A stretch of 64,000 bases of DNA from Ectopseudomonas toyotomiensis (GCF_900115695.1 NZ_FOXK01000011.1:1-64000), one strand, 5' to 3'; positions 1-8,513 are shown, numbered from the stretch's first letter. Numbers and translations are program-made. The notes: a model not told the origin generated them from the letters alone.

Positions 1-987
1 TGGGTACCGCCGGATACTGCCCCGGCGCCGGTTGCCATTCGCAGGCTGACAGAGGTCACCTGGCGTGACCTGGTGCAGACCATCGACGCGGCCAACCTCA
101 ACCTGGTGGATCAGACCACGGCCTTTATCGCCGCCCTGGCCATTAAGCCAACAGCCTTGTCGCTGGGTTTTGCGGTCGAGTCGCGCGTGGGTTCGGCTGC
201 ATATGTTCGTGTGGGCCCAGGGGACTTTTGCCCAACCGGGTTGCTGGTCGCAGGCATCTCTTCCACGGCAACCAGCATCCAGCTCGGCGCCCCTAACAGC
301 CTGGACCTGGTTGAGGTGGGCAGCGCAGCGTTGATCGACAATGAGATTGTGCGGGTCGACGCGATCAATCTCGAAACGCTCAGCGTGACTATCGCCCGCG
401 GCTGTGTGGATACCGTACCGGCTGCCCACAGCGCCGGGGCGCGGGTATGGTTCTTTGAAGACTATGTGGGCGAAGACCCCACCGAGTACTCCTCCGGGGT
501 GAGCGTCCAGGTGCGGCTACGCACCGTCACCAGCTCGGGAACGTTGGCTCCCGAGTTGGCCGGTACCGACACGCTTGCGCTTATTGCTCGGCAGGCGCGC
601 CCTTATCCTCCGGGTCAGTTCAAGGTCAACGGACAGAGCGCGCCTAGCGTGATTGAAGGTGGCATTACATTGACCTGGTCCCATAGAGACAGGCTCACGC
701 AAGCTGATCAATTAATTGATACAAGCATCGGAAACATCGGCCCAGAGGCTGGGACCACCTACAGCGCACGCATAGTGCGTGTTGACACCGGGGCGGTACT
801 CGCCAGTCAGACTGCGATCAGCGGCACATCTAGCACTCTCTCTCCCCTATATGAGGGGCAAGTGCGCGTTGAGCTTTGGTCTGTGCGGGGTGGCCTGGAG
901 AGTTTCCAGCGACATAGCCATCAGTTCACTCTGCTGCAGCCGCTGGTGGCTCCCTCCAGCCTCAGCGCCACGTATTTGGAGTCCTAA
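1..987 (+). CDS. Phage tail tip/host-specificity protein, C-terminal part
   Basis: The frame is open from the first base, so the gene begins outside the window and only its last 328 codons are seen. The protein is Ser/Thr/Gly-rich and beta-rich, with a segment around bases 280-400 (leading to the motif IVRVDAINLETLSVTIARGC) and fibronectin-like strands near the end. This is the style of the C-terminal half of large siphovirus tail-tip proteins (lambda J-like) that contact the host surface. The next gene starts one base after the TAA, as expected inside a late tail operon. No catalytic motif is visible. Phage tail protein is likely; the exact tail role is inference. Confidence 0.6.
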   Translation, partial: WVPPDTAPAPVAIRRLTEVTWRDLVQTIDAANLNLVDQTTAFIAALAIKPTALSLGFAVESRVGSAAYVRVGPGDFCPTGLLVAGISSTATSIQLGAPNSLDLVEVGSAALIDNEIVRVDAINLETLSVTIARGCVDTVPAAHSAGARVWFFEDYVGEDPTEYSSGVSVQVRLRTVTSSGTLAPELAGTDTLALIARQARPYPPGQFKVNGQSAPSVIEGGITLTWSHRDRLTQADQLIDTSIGNIGPEAGTTYSARIVRVDTGAVLASQTAISGTSSTLSPLYEGQVRVELWSVRGGLESFQRHSHQFTLLQPLVAPSSLSATYLES

Positions 988-988
988 G

Positions 989-1918
989 ATGGGTGTGCGG
1001 CTGACTTGGCATAACAACAGCGTTGGTGATAACAACGTCGTTTATCGCAGCTCCACCCCGATCGACCCTGAGGCGCTGCCTGTCCCACTAGCCGTACTGG
1101 CTGCCAATCAGGCTAGCTACGACGACCTCAGTGCGGTGGACGGTGAGACTTATTTCTACAGGGTCGCTTTGGTGCGCGGCGCTTCGAGCGCGCTTAGTGA
1201 TGAGCTTTCTTTTGAGGTTCTTCCGCCAGCCGTGGGACCATTCGGCCCCTTGGTTTCGAGTTTGGCTCCTGCGTGCTGGCTCAGGCTCAATGAGACTACC
1301 GGCGCCGTTGCATATGACAGCTCTGGCAACAATCGAAATGCGTCATATGCGGTCAGCGCCGAATCGTTGACATCCGCAGGGCTGCTGGTTGGTGATGATG
1401 ATAAGGGCATCGTCTTGCCGCCGACGCTGACACCTCTGGTGCTGTCATCTGCCCCAGTTGCGTCTGGTGGTGATTGGACTTTTGGAGTAATCGTCAGGCC
1501 AACTTCGGTACCGCCGCAGACCGCTCTTGGGGTCTTGCTTCAGTTGGGCGCCAATGGCACCGGCTGCCCTGAGCTTGATGTTATCGATAGGTCCGGCGGT
1601 ACCTTCGGCTTTCGTGTTATGGCCTCTGGTACCAGCCAGCTTTTTGCGTCTCCATCGAGTTGGTCATATGGATCGGCTGTGGTCGTCTACCTGCGGCAGA
1701 GCGCAGCAGGGCGGCATCTCTTTGTTAACGGCGCGGCGCAAGGGAACACAACCGGGCGGTGGGGCAGTTTTACTGGCACCACCCGGCTTGGCTTCTCACG
1801 TTTCGGTGCGGATGCCTATCCGCTCCCTTGCGGGCTAGATGAAGTCCAGTTCTACGGGGCGGCGCTTTCCGACGCTCAGATTGCTGAGCTAACGGATGCG
1901 GCGCTGGGCATTTTGTGA
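989..1918 (+). CDS. Phage tail-associated LamG/concanavalin-like protein
   Basis: A 309-residue protein. The frame stays open upstream, but ATG at 989, one base after the preceding stop, is the sensible start by translational coupling. The first ~90 residues look like a fibronectin-type strand set. From about residue 95 (ACWLRLNETTGAVAYDSSGN) to the end it has the pattern of a LamG/concanavalin-A-like lectin fold: an opening W-R-L-E stretch, a central WTFGVIVRP strand and a closing GLDEVQFYGAALSDAQI. Such domains in tail proteins are usually carbohydrate-binding adhesins. It is the last prophage gene seen before chromosomal genes. The fold call is good; the receptor is unknown. Confidence 0.65.
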   Translation: MGVRLTWHNNSVGDNNVVYRSSTPIDPEALPVPLAVLAANQASYDDLSAVDGETYFYRVALVRGASSALSDELSFEVLPPAVGPFGPLVSSLAPACWLRLNETTGAVAYDSSGNNRNASYAVSAESLTSAGLLVGDDDKGIVLPPTLTPLVLSSAPVASGGDWTFGVIVRPTSVPPQTALGVLLQLGANGTGCPELDVIDRSGGTFGFRVMASGTSQLFASPSSWSYGSAVVVYLRQSAAGRHLFVNGAAQGNTTGRWGSFTGTTRLGFSRFGADAYPLPCGLDEVQFYGAALSDAQIAELTDAALGIL

Positions 1919-1947
1919 AATTCCTTTGCCGCATGTGAAACTATCTC

Positions 1948-1988
1948 CGCGCCTCATTTATCGCGCATTCGCGCCAGTTTTTTCGCGC
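1948..1988. repeat. Two 19-bp direct repeats, 22-bp period, at the prophage edge
   Basis: Two copies of the pattern CGCGCC-N7-TCGCGC lie at 1948-1966 and 1970-1988. They are preceded by two TGTGAAA copies at 1914 and 1934. The block sits exactly between the last phage gene and the first chromosomal gene. Tandem sites with this spacing are typical of transposase-binding ends of Mu-like phages; that reading is inference. Confidence 0.45.
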
Positions 1989-2011
1989 GGCGCTACAGCT
2001 ATGCTCGGGTC

Positions 2012-2944
2012 ATGACTGCTCCCGACTCGCTGCACGATCTGCTGCTGGGCTTGCGTACCCCGGCTGTGCGTGACCTGGCCTGGGCGCTGTTCTCGCCACC
2101 CATGCTGGGTGAGACCCCGAAAGTCCAGCGTCATCCGCTACAGGCCAGTTGCTGGACGCGGCAACCGCAGCGGCTGGCTGACTGGCTCGTGCAGCAGGAC
2201 AACGATGCCGGTGCCCTGCATGCCTGGCTGGCCACGAAACCGGTGCGCCGCCTCGGCCTCTATTACGAACGCCTGTGGCAGTTCGCCCTGCATGCGGCAC
2301 CGGATGTCGAGGTCGTCGCCGCCAATCTGCCGATCCGCCAGAACGGCCAGACGCTGGGCGAACTGGACCTGCTGCTGCGCGACGAAGAAGGCGAACACCA
2401 TCTTGAATTGGCAGTGAAGTTCTATCTCGGCACGGACGGCAGCGACACCGCTGACTGGCTCGGCCCGGGCAGTCATGATCGGCTCGACCTGAAACTGAGC
2501 CACCTCGCGCAGCACCAGTTACCCCTGTCTTCGCGCCGGGAGGCACGGGGAGCGCTGAACGACCTGCAACTGGGCGAAACTCGATCCGCCTTCTGGCTCG
2601 GCGGCTACCTGTTCTATCCCTGGCCCGACGACTCCCCCGCGCCTCGCGGCGCCACGTCCGAACACTGCCGTGGGCGCTGGCTGCACCAGCGCGACTGGAA
2701 TGACTTCGCCGCGACAAAGCCGGGCGCGCACTGGCAGCCGCTACCGCGCCTGGCCTGGTTGGCGCCGGCTCTGGTGAGTGCCGACGGAGTCTGGTCCGAT
2801 GAAATGCTCCAGCAATGGCTGAACACGCTGCGCCCGGAGGCTCAGGCGCAACTGTTGGTAAGACTGGAGGAGGATCATGCCGGGAATTGGCGAGAGGTGG
2901 AGCGGATCTTTCTGGTCAATGATCAGTGGCCAACGCGCTCGTAG
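2012..2944 (+). CDS. DUF1853 family protein
   Basis: A 310-residue soluble protein with no signal peptide or membrane segment, of the size usual for DUF1853 proteins of gammaproteobacteria. Around residues 117-136 it reads ELDLLLRD...HLELAVK, with D119, E132 and K136, which resembles the D...E-x-K core of PD-(D/E)XK nuclease folds. A nuclease-like fold is therefore possible, but activity is not shown. The TAG stop codon (2942-2944) lies inside a REP-like palindrome that begins at 2941, so the end of the protein may have been set by that repeat. It converges on the cyclic-nucleotide-binding gene. Confidence 0.75.
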   Translation: MTAPDSLHDLLLGLRTPAVRDLAWALFSPPMLGETPKVQRHPLQASCWTRQPQRLADWLVQQDNDAGALHAWLATKPVRRLGLYYERLWQFALHAAPDVEVVAANLPIRQNGQTLGELDLLLRDEEGEHHLELAVKFYLGTDGSDTADWLGPGSHDRLDLKLSHLAQHQLPLSSRREARGALNDLQLGETRSAFWLGGYLFYPWPDDSPAPRGATSEHCRGRWLHQRDWNDFAATKPGAHWQPLPRLAWLAPALVSADGVWSDEMLQQWLNTLRPEAQAQLLVRLEEDHAGNWREVERIFLVNDQWPTRS

Positions 2945-3000
2945 CCGGATGCAATCCGGAATGCATGCGCCTGCAATCCCCGGATTTCATCCGGACTACG
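2941..3000. repeat. REP/BIME-like palindromic repeat
   Basis: Two inverted units, GTAGCCGGATGCAATCCGG at the left and a partner ending ATTTCATCCGGACTAC at the right, about 20 bases apart. The same family occurs at 19049-19110, 22439-22460 (half copy) and 53154-53212. It overlaps the stop codon of the DUF1853 gene and lies between convergent genes. Confidence 0.8.
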
Positions 3001-3022
3001 CTTGCCCAAGAGCAAGCGCTGT

Positions 3023-4132
3023 TCAGCGGCTGCGCTCGGTACGCCCACCGGAACGAGCCAGATACCCTGCGCCGCTTTCACAGAGCAGCGCATCACGCTG
3101 CACCGCCGGCAGGACGTCCAGGCCACCGCGCAAGGCGTAAACGCTGTAACCCAGTTGCGAGAGTAGAAACACCGCGCTGCTGCTGCGCTTGCCGCTGTCG
3201 CAGTAGCACAGGTAGGTGCGTGATCGCTCCAGCAGGCGCGCCTTCAGACGCAACAGCTGCAGCGGCATGTGCAGCGCTTGCGGCGCATGTGCCTTTTCGT
3301 ACTCTTCCAGCAGGCGTACGTCGAGCCACTGCGCGCCCTGCGTCAGTAACCTGGCGCCCTCGCCCAGCGACACCTCGGCCACCACGGGTGCCTTGAGCAA
3401 GGCAAAGAAATCCTGACGATCCAGACGCAACACACTGCCGGCCTCGACCATGGTCACCGTGGCATTTCGCGGCCGGTCGGCAAGCAGGGCCTCCTCGCCG
3501 AAACATGCGCCAACCTCCAGCTCCGCCAGCACCTGGTGCTCGCTACCAGCACCTCGGATCACCTCGGCGCGGCCGCTTTCCAGAAAATAGCAGCAATCGC
3601 CAGTGGCACCCTCTTCGATAATCTGGCTGCCAGCCGCCAGCTCGATCTTCTGCAAGCGAGCGAGCATGCTCTGCACGTTGGCCGGCGGCACCTTGGCAAA
3701 CAACGGGTTTTCCAGCAGCCGCTCCAGCCACTCGACATCGACGCCGCTCTGCTGCAGCGCCAGCAACAGGTCCTGATGGGCCAGACGCCAGGTCAGCAGG
3801 CGATCGAGCGTGGCACTGTCGATCATCAGCACGCTGACATCGCTCACGGCGCGGGCGTCATGTAACCGCGGCAGGCCGGGCGACAACGGGTGGCAGCTGA
3901 TCTCGCTACCGGCCTGCACCCTCTGCGCTCTGCCCTCGGCATCCTGCAGCTGCAACTCGCCGGCCAGCAGATAGCAGGTCAGGCGCGCCTGATCCCCCCG
4001 ACGAAACAGCAGTTGCCCGGCCAACAGAGGCTGCGGCACCAGCTGGCTACGCAACTCGCGCCATTGCTGCTCAGAAAGCACGTTGAGCGGCGTCAGGCTG
4101 CGCAGTTGTTCGGGGGTAAGGGGTTCGCTCAT
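3023..4132 (-). CDS. Cyclic nucleotide-binding domain and rhodanese fusion protein
   Basis: A 369-residue cytosolic protein. An upstream in-frame ATG exists, but the start at 4132 (MSEPLTPEQ) fits better. It has an N-terminal degenerate CNB-like barrel (about 15-125), a second CNB domain (about 145-245) with a good phosphate-binding cassette, FGEEALLADRPRNATV including the Arg, and a C-terminal rhodanese domain (about 255-345) with the Cys loop CDSGKRS. This suggests a cAMP- or cGMP-responsive sulfurtransferase or persulfide sensor; ligand and substrate are inference. The PLP enzyme gene lies 22 bases upstream on the same strand, so co-transcription is likely. Confidence 0.8.
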   Translation of the reverse strand: MSEPLTPEQLRSLTPLNVLSEQQWRELRSQLVPQPLLAGQLLFRRGDQARLTCYLLAGELQLQDAEGRAQRVQAGSEISCHPLSPGLPRLHDARAVSDVSVLMIDSATLDRLLTWRLAHQDLLLALQQSGVDVEWLERLLENPLFAKVPPANVQSMLARLQKIELAAGSQIIEEGATGDCCYFLESGRAEVIRGAGSEHQVLAELEVGACFGEEALLADRPRNATVTMVEAGSVLRLDRQDFFALLKAPVVAEVSLGEGARLLTQGAQWLDVRLLEEYEKAHAPQALHMPLQLLRLKARLLERSRTYLCYCDSGKRSSSAVFLLSQLGYSVYALRGGLDVLPAVQRDALLCESGAGYLARSGGRTERSR

Positions 4133-4154
4133 GAGGATTTCCAGGCTCCGCTGG

Positions 4155-5096
4155 TCAGACCTGAGTGTAGTCGGCGCTGGCACCCATCAACACCCGACGC
4201 CCTTGCAAGCCGCCAGTATGAATGAATATCAGCCGACTGCCGCGCGCAAGTTGACCGCTCTTGCAGAAATCGCGCAGCGCCATAAGCGCCTTGCCGGTAT
4301 ACACAGGCTCCAGCGGCACACCGCTGGCCTGCTCGGTTTCCAGGATGAACTGGCGCAGTGGCTCGTCGAGACGCGCAAAACCGCCGCGCGCGGCGTCGAT
4401 CAGTTGGTAGCGCCGCTCCGACGCCCCGGCCTCGTCCAGCAGCCTGGCGACCTGAGTGGCGACGCCATGGTCGCTCGGTACGGCCTGCGCGCCGAACACG
4501 ATGCGCCGAACATCACCCAGCAGCACACCGGCCAGGGTGGTGCCGGTCCCCGTAGCCAGCCACCAGGCATCGAAATCAGACCAGCCGATATCTGCCAGCT
4601 GCGCTTCGGCCATCGCCACCAGACAGCTGCAGCCATTAGCGCCCTGAAGGCCCAGACCGCCCTCGCCGATCACCTGGAAACCCGGATAGCGGGCGAGCCA
4701 GGGCGCCCAGAAGTTCGGCTGATGCCGCGCACGGTAGCCGCCGTAACCCAGCCAGTGCAGCGCCATGCCCATGCGCTGCAGGTCATCGACGGTCGGGGTC
4801 TGCTGCGCTTCACCACGCAACAGACCGACGCAGGAGAAACCGAAACGCCGGCCCGCCGCGGCCAGCGCATGCAAATGATTGGAGTGCGCTCCTCCCAGGC
4901 TGATCACCCCCGGCGCGCCAGCCGCAGCGGCCTGCTCAAGATAGGGCGCGAGCTTGAACCACTTGTTGCCAGACAGCAGCGGGTCGACAAGATCCAGGCG
5001 CAGGCAGGCGAGCTCGACGCCGGCAGCCTCGAGCCAGTCCAGTTGCAGAGGTTGTAGCGGCGCCCGCGGGCGCCAGGTGGGAATCCGTATTGGCAA
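4155..5096 (-). CDS. PLP-dependent ACC deaminase/D-cysteine desulfhydrase family enzyme
   Basis: A 313-residue fold-type II PLP enzyme. SGNKWFKL carries the Schiff-base lysine (K45), SLGGAHSNHLHALAA (about 65-80) is the substrate/phosphate loop and TGTGTTLAG is the PLP-phosphate loop. These mark the 1-aminocyclopropane-1-carboxylate deaminase/D-cysteine desulfhydrase family. A D-cysteine desulfhydrase-type role (releasing pyruvate, ammonia and sulfide) is more usual in this setting and would suit the rhodanese-containing neighbour, but the substrate cannot be read from sequence. The start is a TTG two bases after the upstream stop, implying translational coupling. Confidence 0.8.
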   Translation of the reverse strand: MPIRIPTWRPRAPLQPLQLDWLEAAGVELACLRLDLVDPLLSGNKWFKLAPYLEQAAAAGAPGVISLGGAHSNHLHALAAAGRRFGFSCVGLLRGEAQQTPTVDDLQRMGMALHWLGYGGYRARHQPNFWAPWLARYPGFQVIGEGGLGLQGANGCSCLVAMAEAQLADIGWSDFDAWWLATGTGTTLAGVLLGDVRRIVFGAQAVPSDHGVATQVARLLDEAGASERRYQLIDAARGGFARLDEPLRQFILETEQASGVPLEPVYTGKALMALRDFCKSGQLARGSRLIFIHTGGLQGRRVLMGASADYTQV

Positions 5097-5098
5097 GG

Positions 5099-6466
5099 TC
5101 AGCTGACGGTGCGCAGACGACTGCTCGCCTTGTGCCGCGCGCAGCAGTTCGAATCACCCAGAGTGAAACGGCTGGGCGTATCGACACGATCGATGGGAAT
5201 GGCGCAGCGCTCCCCACTGGGCAAGGATGCATCGCAGCTGGGCTGCTGATAATGCGCCAACCAGTGCCGATACTGCTCTTCGGAAACGAAGCATTTGCCA
5301 GCGGCGTAGGCCATGGGATTGTCCTGATAGCGGGCGACATCCTGCAGGGGAATGGTCAGGTGCCCGGCGCCGGGATGGTACACCACGAACACCACGCCAA
5401 GCTTGGCCAGACGATCCAGCACCTGGTCACCGCCCTGACTGGCGAACGCATCGCGCTCACGCTTGAGGCGTTCGATTTCCGCTTGCAACTGGGCATCCAG
5501 CTCGTTGCGATAGGCCAGTTCGACGTCGCGTATGGCGATCTGTTCCTTGTACTCCGCCACGGCCGCAGCGACCTTGGCGCGCATTTCACCATCGTACTGC
5601 GCACGCAGGATATCGCCCTCGGTACGACCATGACGCTCGAGGGCACGCAGTTGTTGAGTCATTTCCTCACGGCTGCTCTGGAAACTTTCGGCCTGGGCGG
5701 CCAGTTGCGCCTTGAGGTTGGCGTTGAGCTCCTCCTGCTGGCGCAGTGCCTGATGCAGCCCATGGATCTGCGCCTGCAGATTCTTGCTCTGCTCCTCGCT
5801 GGCCAGTTTGAACTTGGCCAGTTCGTCTTCATGCTGCTGGGTCAGGCTGGTGATGCGCAGGCGCTGCTGCTGAATCAGCTGCGCGGTCTTGGCACGATGC
5901 TCATGATCCATCTTCTGCGCCAGTTGCTCGGCCACTTCCTTGGCCGGGTCGGGCGCATACCATTTATCTTCGGAAGCTACCTGCAAACGCTCGGCAACCA
6001 CCGACTGGGCACTGTCATCCTCGATCAAGAGCCCGAGCTGATTGCGTTTGACTGCATCGCGCAGCAATACCAGATCGTTCTGTGCGGGGGCCAGGCTGGG
6101 GTCCCACAGGTGCATCTGATGCCAGGACACCGGGCACTGGCTGCGACAGGCCAGGCGAATCGGCCCGGCGCCAAGATCCGGACCACGCCCGGCACGTTCG
6201 GCCAGATGTTGCAGAGGAATGTTCCAGCCCTTGTCGGGGCGACCGTCCTCGTCGAAATCCAGAAAGAAGAATACCGCCGCCCTGACCAGCAGCCGCGGGT
6301 TGATCACCACGAATACCGCGCGCATCTGTTCGTCGGCGAACTCGGGCATGTTCACCACACCATCGAGCAAAGCTTCGAACTCAGGGAACATCATCTGTTT
6401 GCAGATACCGCGTTCACTGAAGAACATCACGGCTTCCACCATCTGCGGCTTGTTCTGCATGCTCAT
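5099..6466 (-). CDS. Conserved coiled-coil protein of unknown function
   Basis: The start at 6466 (ATGAGCATGCAG) follows a GAGGG ribosome-binding site; the open frame above it is low-quality and unused. The product is 455 residues with no membrane segment. There is an N-terminal globular domain (1-175, beginning MSMQNKPQMVEAVMFFSERG), a long heptad-rich coiled coil (about 175-345, many Gln/Glu/Ala) and a C-terminal region (345-455) with several Cys residues, including CDASLPSGERC and NCCARH, that could bind metal. Related proteins in pseudomonads are, as I recall, sometimes labelled chromosome-partitioning proteins; I see no ATPase motif to support that. Function unknown. Confidence 0.7.
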   Translation of the reverse strand: MSMQNKPQMVEAVMFFSERGICKQMMFPEFEALLDGVVNMPEFADEQMRAVFVVINPRLLVRAAVFFFLDFDEDGRPDKGWNIPLQHLAERAGRGPDLGAGPIRLACRSQCPVSWHQMHLWDPSLAPAQNDLVLLRDAVKRNQLGLLIEDDSAQSVVAERLQVASEDKWYAPDPAKEVAEQLAQKMDHEHRAKTAQLIQQQRLRITSLTQQHEDELAKFKLASEEQSKNLQAQIHGLHQALRQQEELNANLKAQLAAQAESFQSSREEMTQQLRALERHGRTEGDILRAQYDGEMRAKVAAAVAEYKEQIAIRDVELAYRNELDAQLQAEIERLKRERDAFASQGGDQVLDRLAKLGVVFVVYHPGAGHLTIPLQDVARYQDNPMAYAAGKCFVSEEQYRHWLAHYQQPSCDASLPSGERCAIPIDRVDTPSRFTLGDSNCCARHKASSRLRTVS

Positions 6467-7050
6467 TGAGGACCCTCTGGACCAACCGGGAATACGCGCG
6501 CGCATAGTCGCGTGCCGGAGCAGCGCATACTCCGGCACTGATATCGTCCTTGATATCTGAGGCAAGTCTAGGGGAAAACCCGACCACAGCAATGTGACTG
6601 GGTTGGCACTCACTCTGCGAGCCAGGCCGAATAGACCACCGCTTAGCGCAAAAATGTGACAAGACCGGAAAGTACGAAAGCTGCCAGCGGCCCGGTCCGC
6701 CTGGATGCTTAACAGCCTGCCAAGCACAACTCGATCGGCGGATTCTTGCTTTTCACCCCTGCCTCACAAGCGGAATTTTGCCTATTTCAGCCAGTGCCAT
6801 TGGGCTCATCCGCTCTAGACCGGTGGTCCGACATCCTGGCACGTCACCTGCTCTGGCACTTACAAGCTCGCGTGCCTGTCGCGCGGCCGGACTGATAAAA
6901 AAGACAAGAGGTCAGCCATGTTCCGCCATCACTTCACTGCCAACCCCTCATCGTTCAATCCGCTTCGCGAGTGCCTATCCCGGCGCCAGAAGACTGCCTG
7001 CACAGCACTGCCGCGTCCTTAGCTAAAAACAACAACAACGGAGAATTCCC
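6467..7050. other. 584-base divergent intergenic region
   Basis: Between the coiled-coil gene and the TAXI gene. It holds a hairpin at 6512-6538 (GTGCCGGAG paired with CTCCGGCAC), which would sit in the 5' leader of the coiled-coil gene, and a short ORF described separately at 6918. No RNA gene or clear promoter was recognised. Confidence 0.6.
6918..7022 (+). CDS. Possible 34-codon upstream ORF
   Basis: ATG at 6918 follows AGAGGTCAGCC, a plausible ribosome-binding site, and the frame runs 34 codons to TAG, 28 bases before the TAXI gene. The peptide starts MFRHHFTANPSS and has no domain or membrane segment. It could be a leader peptide for the TAXI gene or chance. Weak support. Confidence 0.25.
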   Translation: MFRHHFTANPSSFNPLRECLSRRQKTACTALPRP

Positions 7051-8007
7051 ATGCACTTAGCCAAGCGCCTTGGCCTGCTCGCCGCTGCCGCGATTTTGGC
7101 CAGTAGCCCCAACGCTCACGCCAACCCAACCTCGATCAACATCCTTACCGGCGGTACCAGTGGCGTTTATTACCCGCTGGGTATGAGCCTGTCCGAGCTT
7201 TACAGCGAGCGCATCGCAGACTCGAACACCAGCGTACGGGCCACCAAGGCCTCGGTAGAGAACCTCAACCTGCTGCAGATCGCCCGTGGCCAGTTGGCCT
7301 TCGCCCTGGGCGACTCCGTTGCCGATGCCTGGAAAGGCGATGAAGAAGCTGGCTTCAGAGCCCCGCGTGATCGCCTGCGCGCTATCGCCGGGATCTACCC
7401 GAACTACATCCAGATCGTTGCCAGCAAGGCATCGGGGATCACCCGCCTGGAGGATCTGCGCGGCAAACGTATTTCCGTCGGGGCGCCGCGCTCAGGTACC
7501 GAGCTCAACGCCAGGGCCATCTTCAAGGCCGCGGGTCTCAGCTACGCGGATATGGGCCACGTCGAATTCAAGCCCTACGCCGAATCGGTCGAACTGATCG
7601 AGAAAGGCCAACTGGACGCCACCCTGCAGTCGGCCGGCCTGGGTATGGCGGCGATTCGCGACCTGGCCGAACGCGTGCCAATCACCTTCGTCGCCATCCC
7701 AGAGCAGGTGGTGTCACGTATCGGCAGCAGCGCCTATCAGTCAGGCACCATTCCTGCCGGCACCTACAAGGGCCAGGCCAACGACGTGACGACGGCGACC
7801 ATCACCAACGTCCTGGTCAGCCAGACCAGCGTTTCCGACGCCGTGGCCTATCAGATGACCAAGTTGCTCTTCGAGAACCTCGACCGACTGGCCGAAGCGC
7901 ATCCAGCCGCCAGGGACATCAGACTGGAACGGGCGACCAGTGGCCTGCCGATTCCGCTGCATCCCGGCGCCGAGCGCTTCTATCGTGAGGTGGGCGTTCT
8001 CAAGTAG
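7051..8007 (+). CDS. TAXI family TRAP transporter solute-binding protein
   Basis: A 318-residue periplasmic protein with a Sec signal peptide ending AHA (about residue 24). The mature start, SINILTGGTSGVYYPLG, is the hallmark of the TAXI class of TRAP binding proteins; RATKASVENLNLLQIARGQLAFALGDSVADAW and the later QLDATLQSAGLG also fit. Known substrates include glutamate and other carboxylates, but none can be assigned here. ATG follows CGGAGAATTCCC. No TRAP permease subunit lies in the window, so either the permease is elsewhere or the protein acts as a sensor or scavenger. It ends 9 bases from the convergent NTF2-like gene. Confidence 0.88.
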   Translation: MHLAKRLGLLAAAAILASSPNAHANPTSINILTGGTSGVYYPLGMSLSELYSERIADSNTSVRATKASVENLNLLQIARGQLAFALGDSVADAWKGDEEAGFRAPRDRLRAIAGIYPNYIQIVASKASGITRLEDLRGKRISVGAPRSGTELNARAIFKAAGLSYADMGHVEFKPYAESVELIEKGQLDATLQSAGLGMAAIRDLAERVPITFVAIPEQVVSRIGSSAYQSGTIPAGTYKGQANDVTTATITNVLVSQTSVSDAVAYQMTKLLFENLDRLAEAHPAARDIRLERATSGLPIPLHPGAERFYREVGVLK

Positions 8008-8015
8008 AGCGCCCC

Positions 8016-8447
8016 TCAGCCCTTGGCGGCGGCGAGAAAGGGCGCCAGGCGCTGCGCCATTTCCGCGCCGAGCGCCTGCAGCCCGCTCATCGGGCGCACC
8101 ATCACCTCGAACTCGACGATTCGCCCCGAGTCGTCGAAGCGAATCATGTCGATGCCCTTCAACTCGCGCTCGCCAACCTTGGCGGAAAACTCCAGCACCA
8201 CACTGAGGCCATCGGCAGTTGCCAGTTCGCGGTGATAGGCAAAATCCTCGAACACCTTGAGCACGGTATTGAGGATCAGATTGACCACCTGCGCGCCAGG
8301 ATAAGGGGTGTGCGCCATGGGCGAACGGAACACGACCTGAGGATGCAGCAACTCGGGCAAGGCGCTCAGATCCTTGGCGGCGACAAACTGGTGCCAGCGT
8401 TCGAGGCTGGTCGCAGCAGCAGGTTGTAGCTGGGCATTGAGAGACAT
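8016..8447 (-). CDS. NTF2-like (SnoaL-type) protein
   Basis: A 143-residue protein with the cone-shaped NTF2-like pattern: an N-terminal helix (LERWHQFVAAKDLSALPELLHPQVVFRSPM, quoted here only to mark residues 15-45), then strands with GIDMIRFDDSGRIVEFEVMVRP near 93-115. The fold is used by small isomerases, hydratases and binding proteins; no catalytic set is evident. AGGAG precedes the ATG. It lies downstream of fadH on the same strand, but a terminator (8483-8505) separates them. The fold call is good, the function open. Confidence 0.75.
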   Translation of the reverse strand: MSLNAQLQPAAATSLERWHQFVAAKDLSALPELLHPQVVFRSPMAHTPYPGAQVVNLILNTVLKVFEDFAYHRELATADGLSVVLEFSAKVGERELKGIDMIRFDDSGRIVEFEVMVRPMSGLQALGAEMAQRLAPFLAAAKG

Positions 8448-8482
8448 CGGCTTCTCCTTGTTGTTTTAAGGCCAGAAAGCAA

Positions 8483-8505
8483 ACGCCCCGCACTGAGCGG
8501 GGCGT
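8483..8505 (-). terminator. Rho-independent terminator after fadH
   Basis: A 9-bp perfect stem (ACGCCCCGC with GCGGGGCGT, 5-base loop). Read on the minus strand it is followed by TTTGCTTTC. It lies 8 bases past the fadH stop. Confidence 0.8.
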
Positions 8506-8513
8506 CGGTTCGA

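Noticed and set aside
1919..2011. A tRNA-derived attachment site at the prophage border
   Set aside because: No tRNA-like cloverleaf or direct repeat of a tRNA end is present.
5090..6469. A 459-codon frame antisense to the coiled-coil gene
   Set aside because: No motif; composition explained by complement of a coiled-coil coding region.
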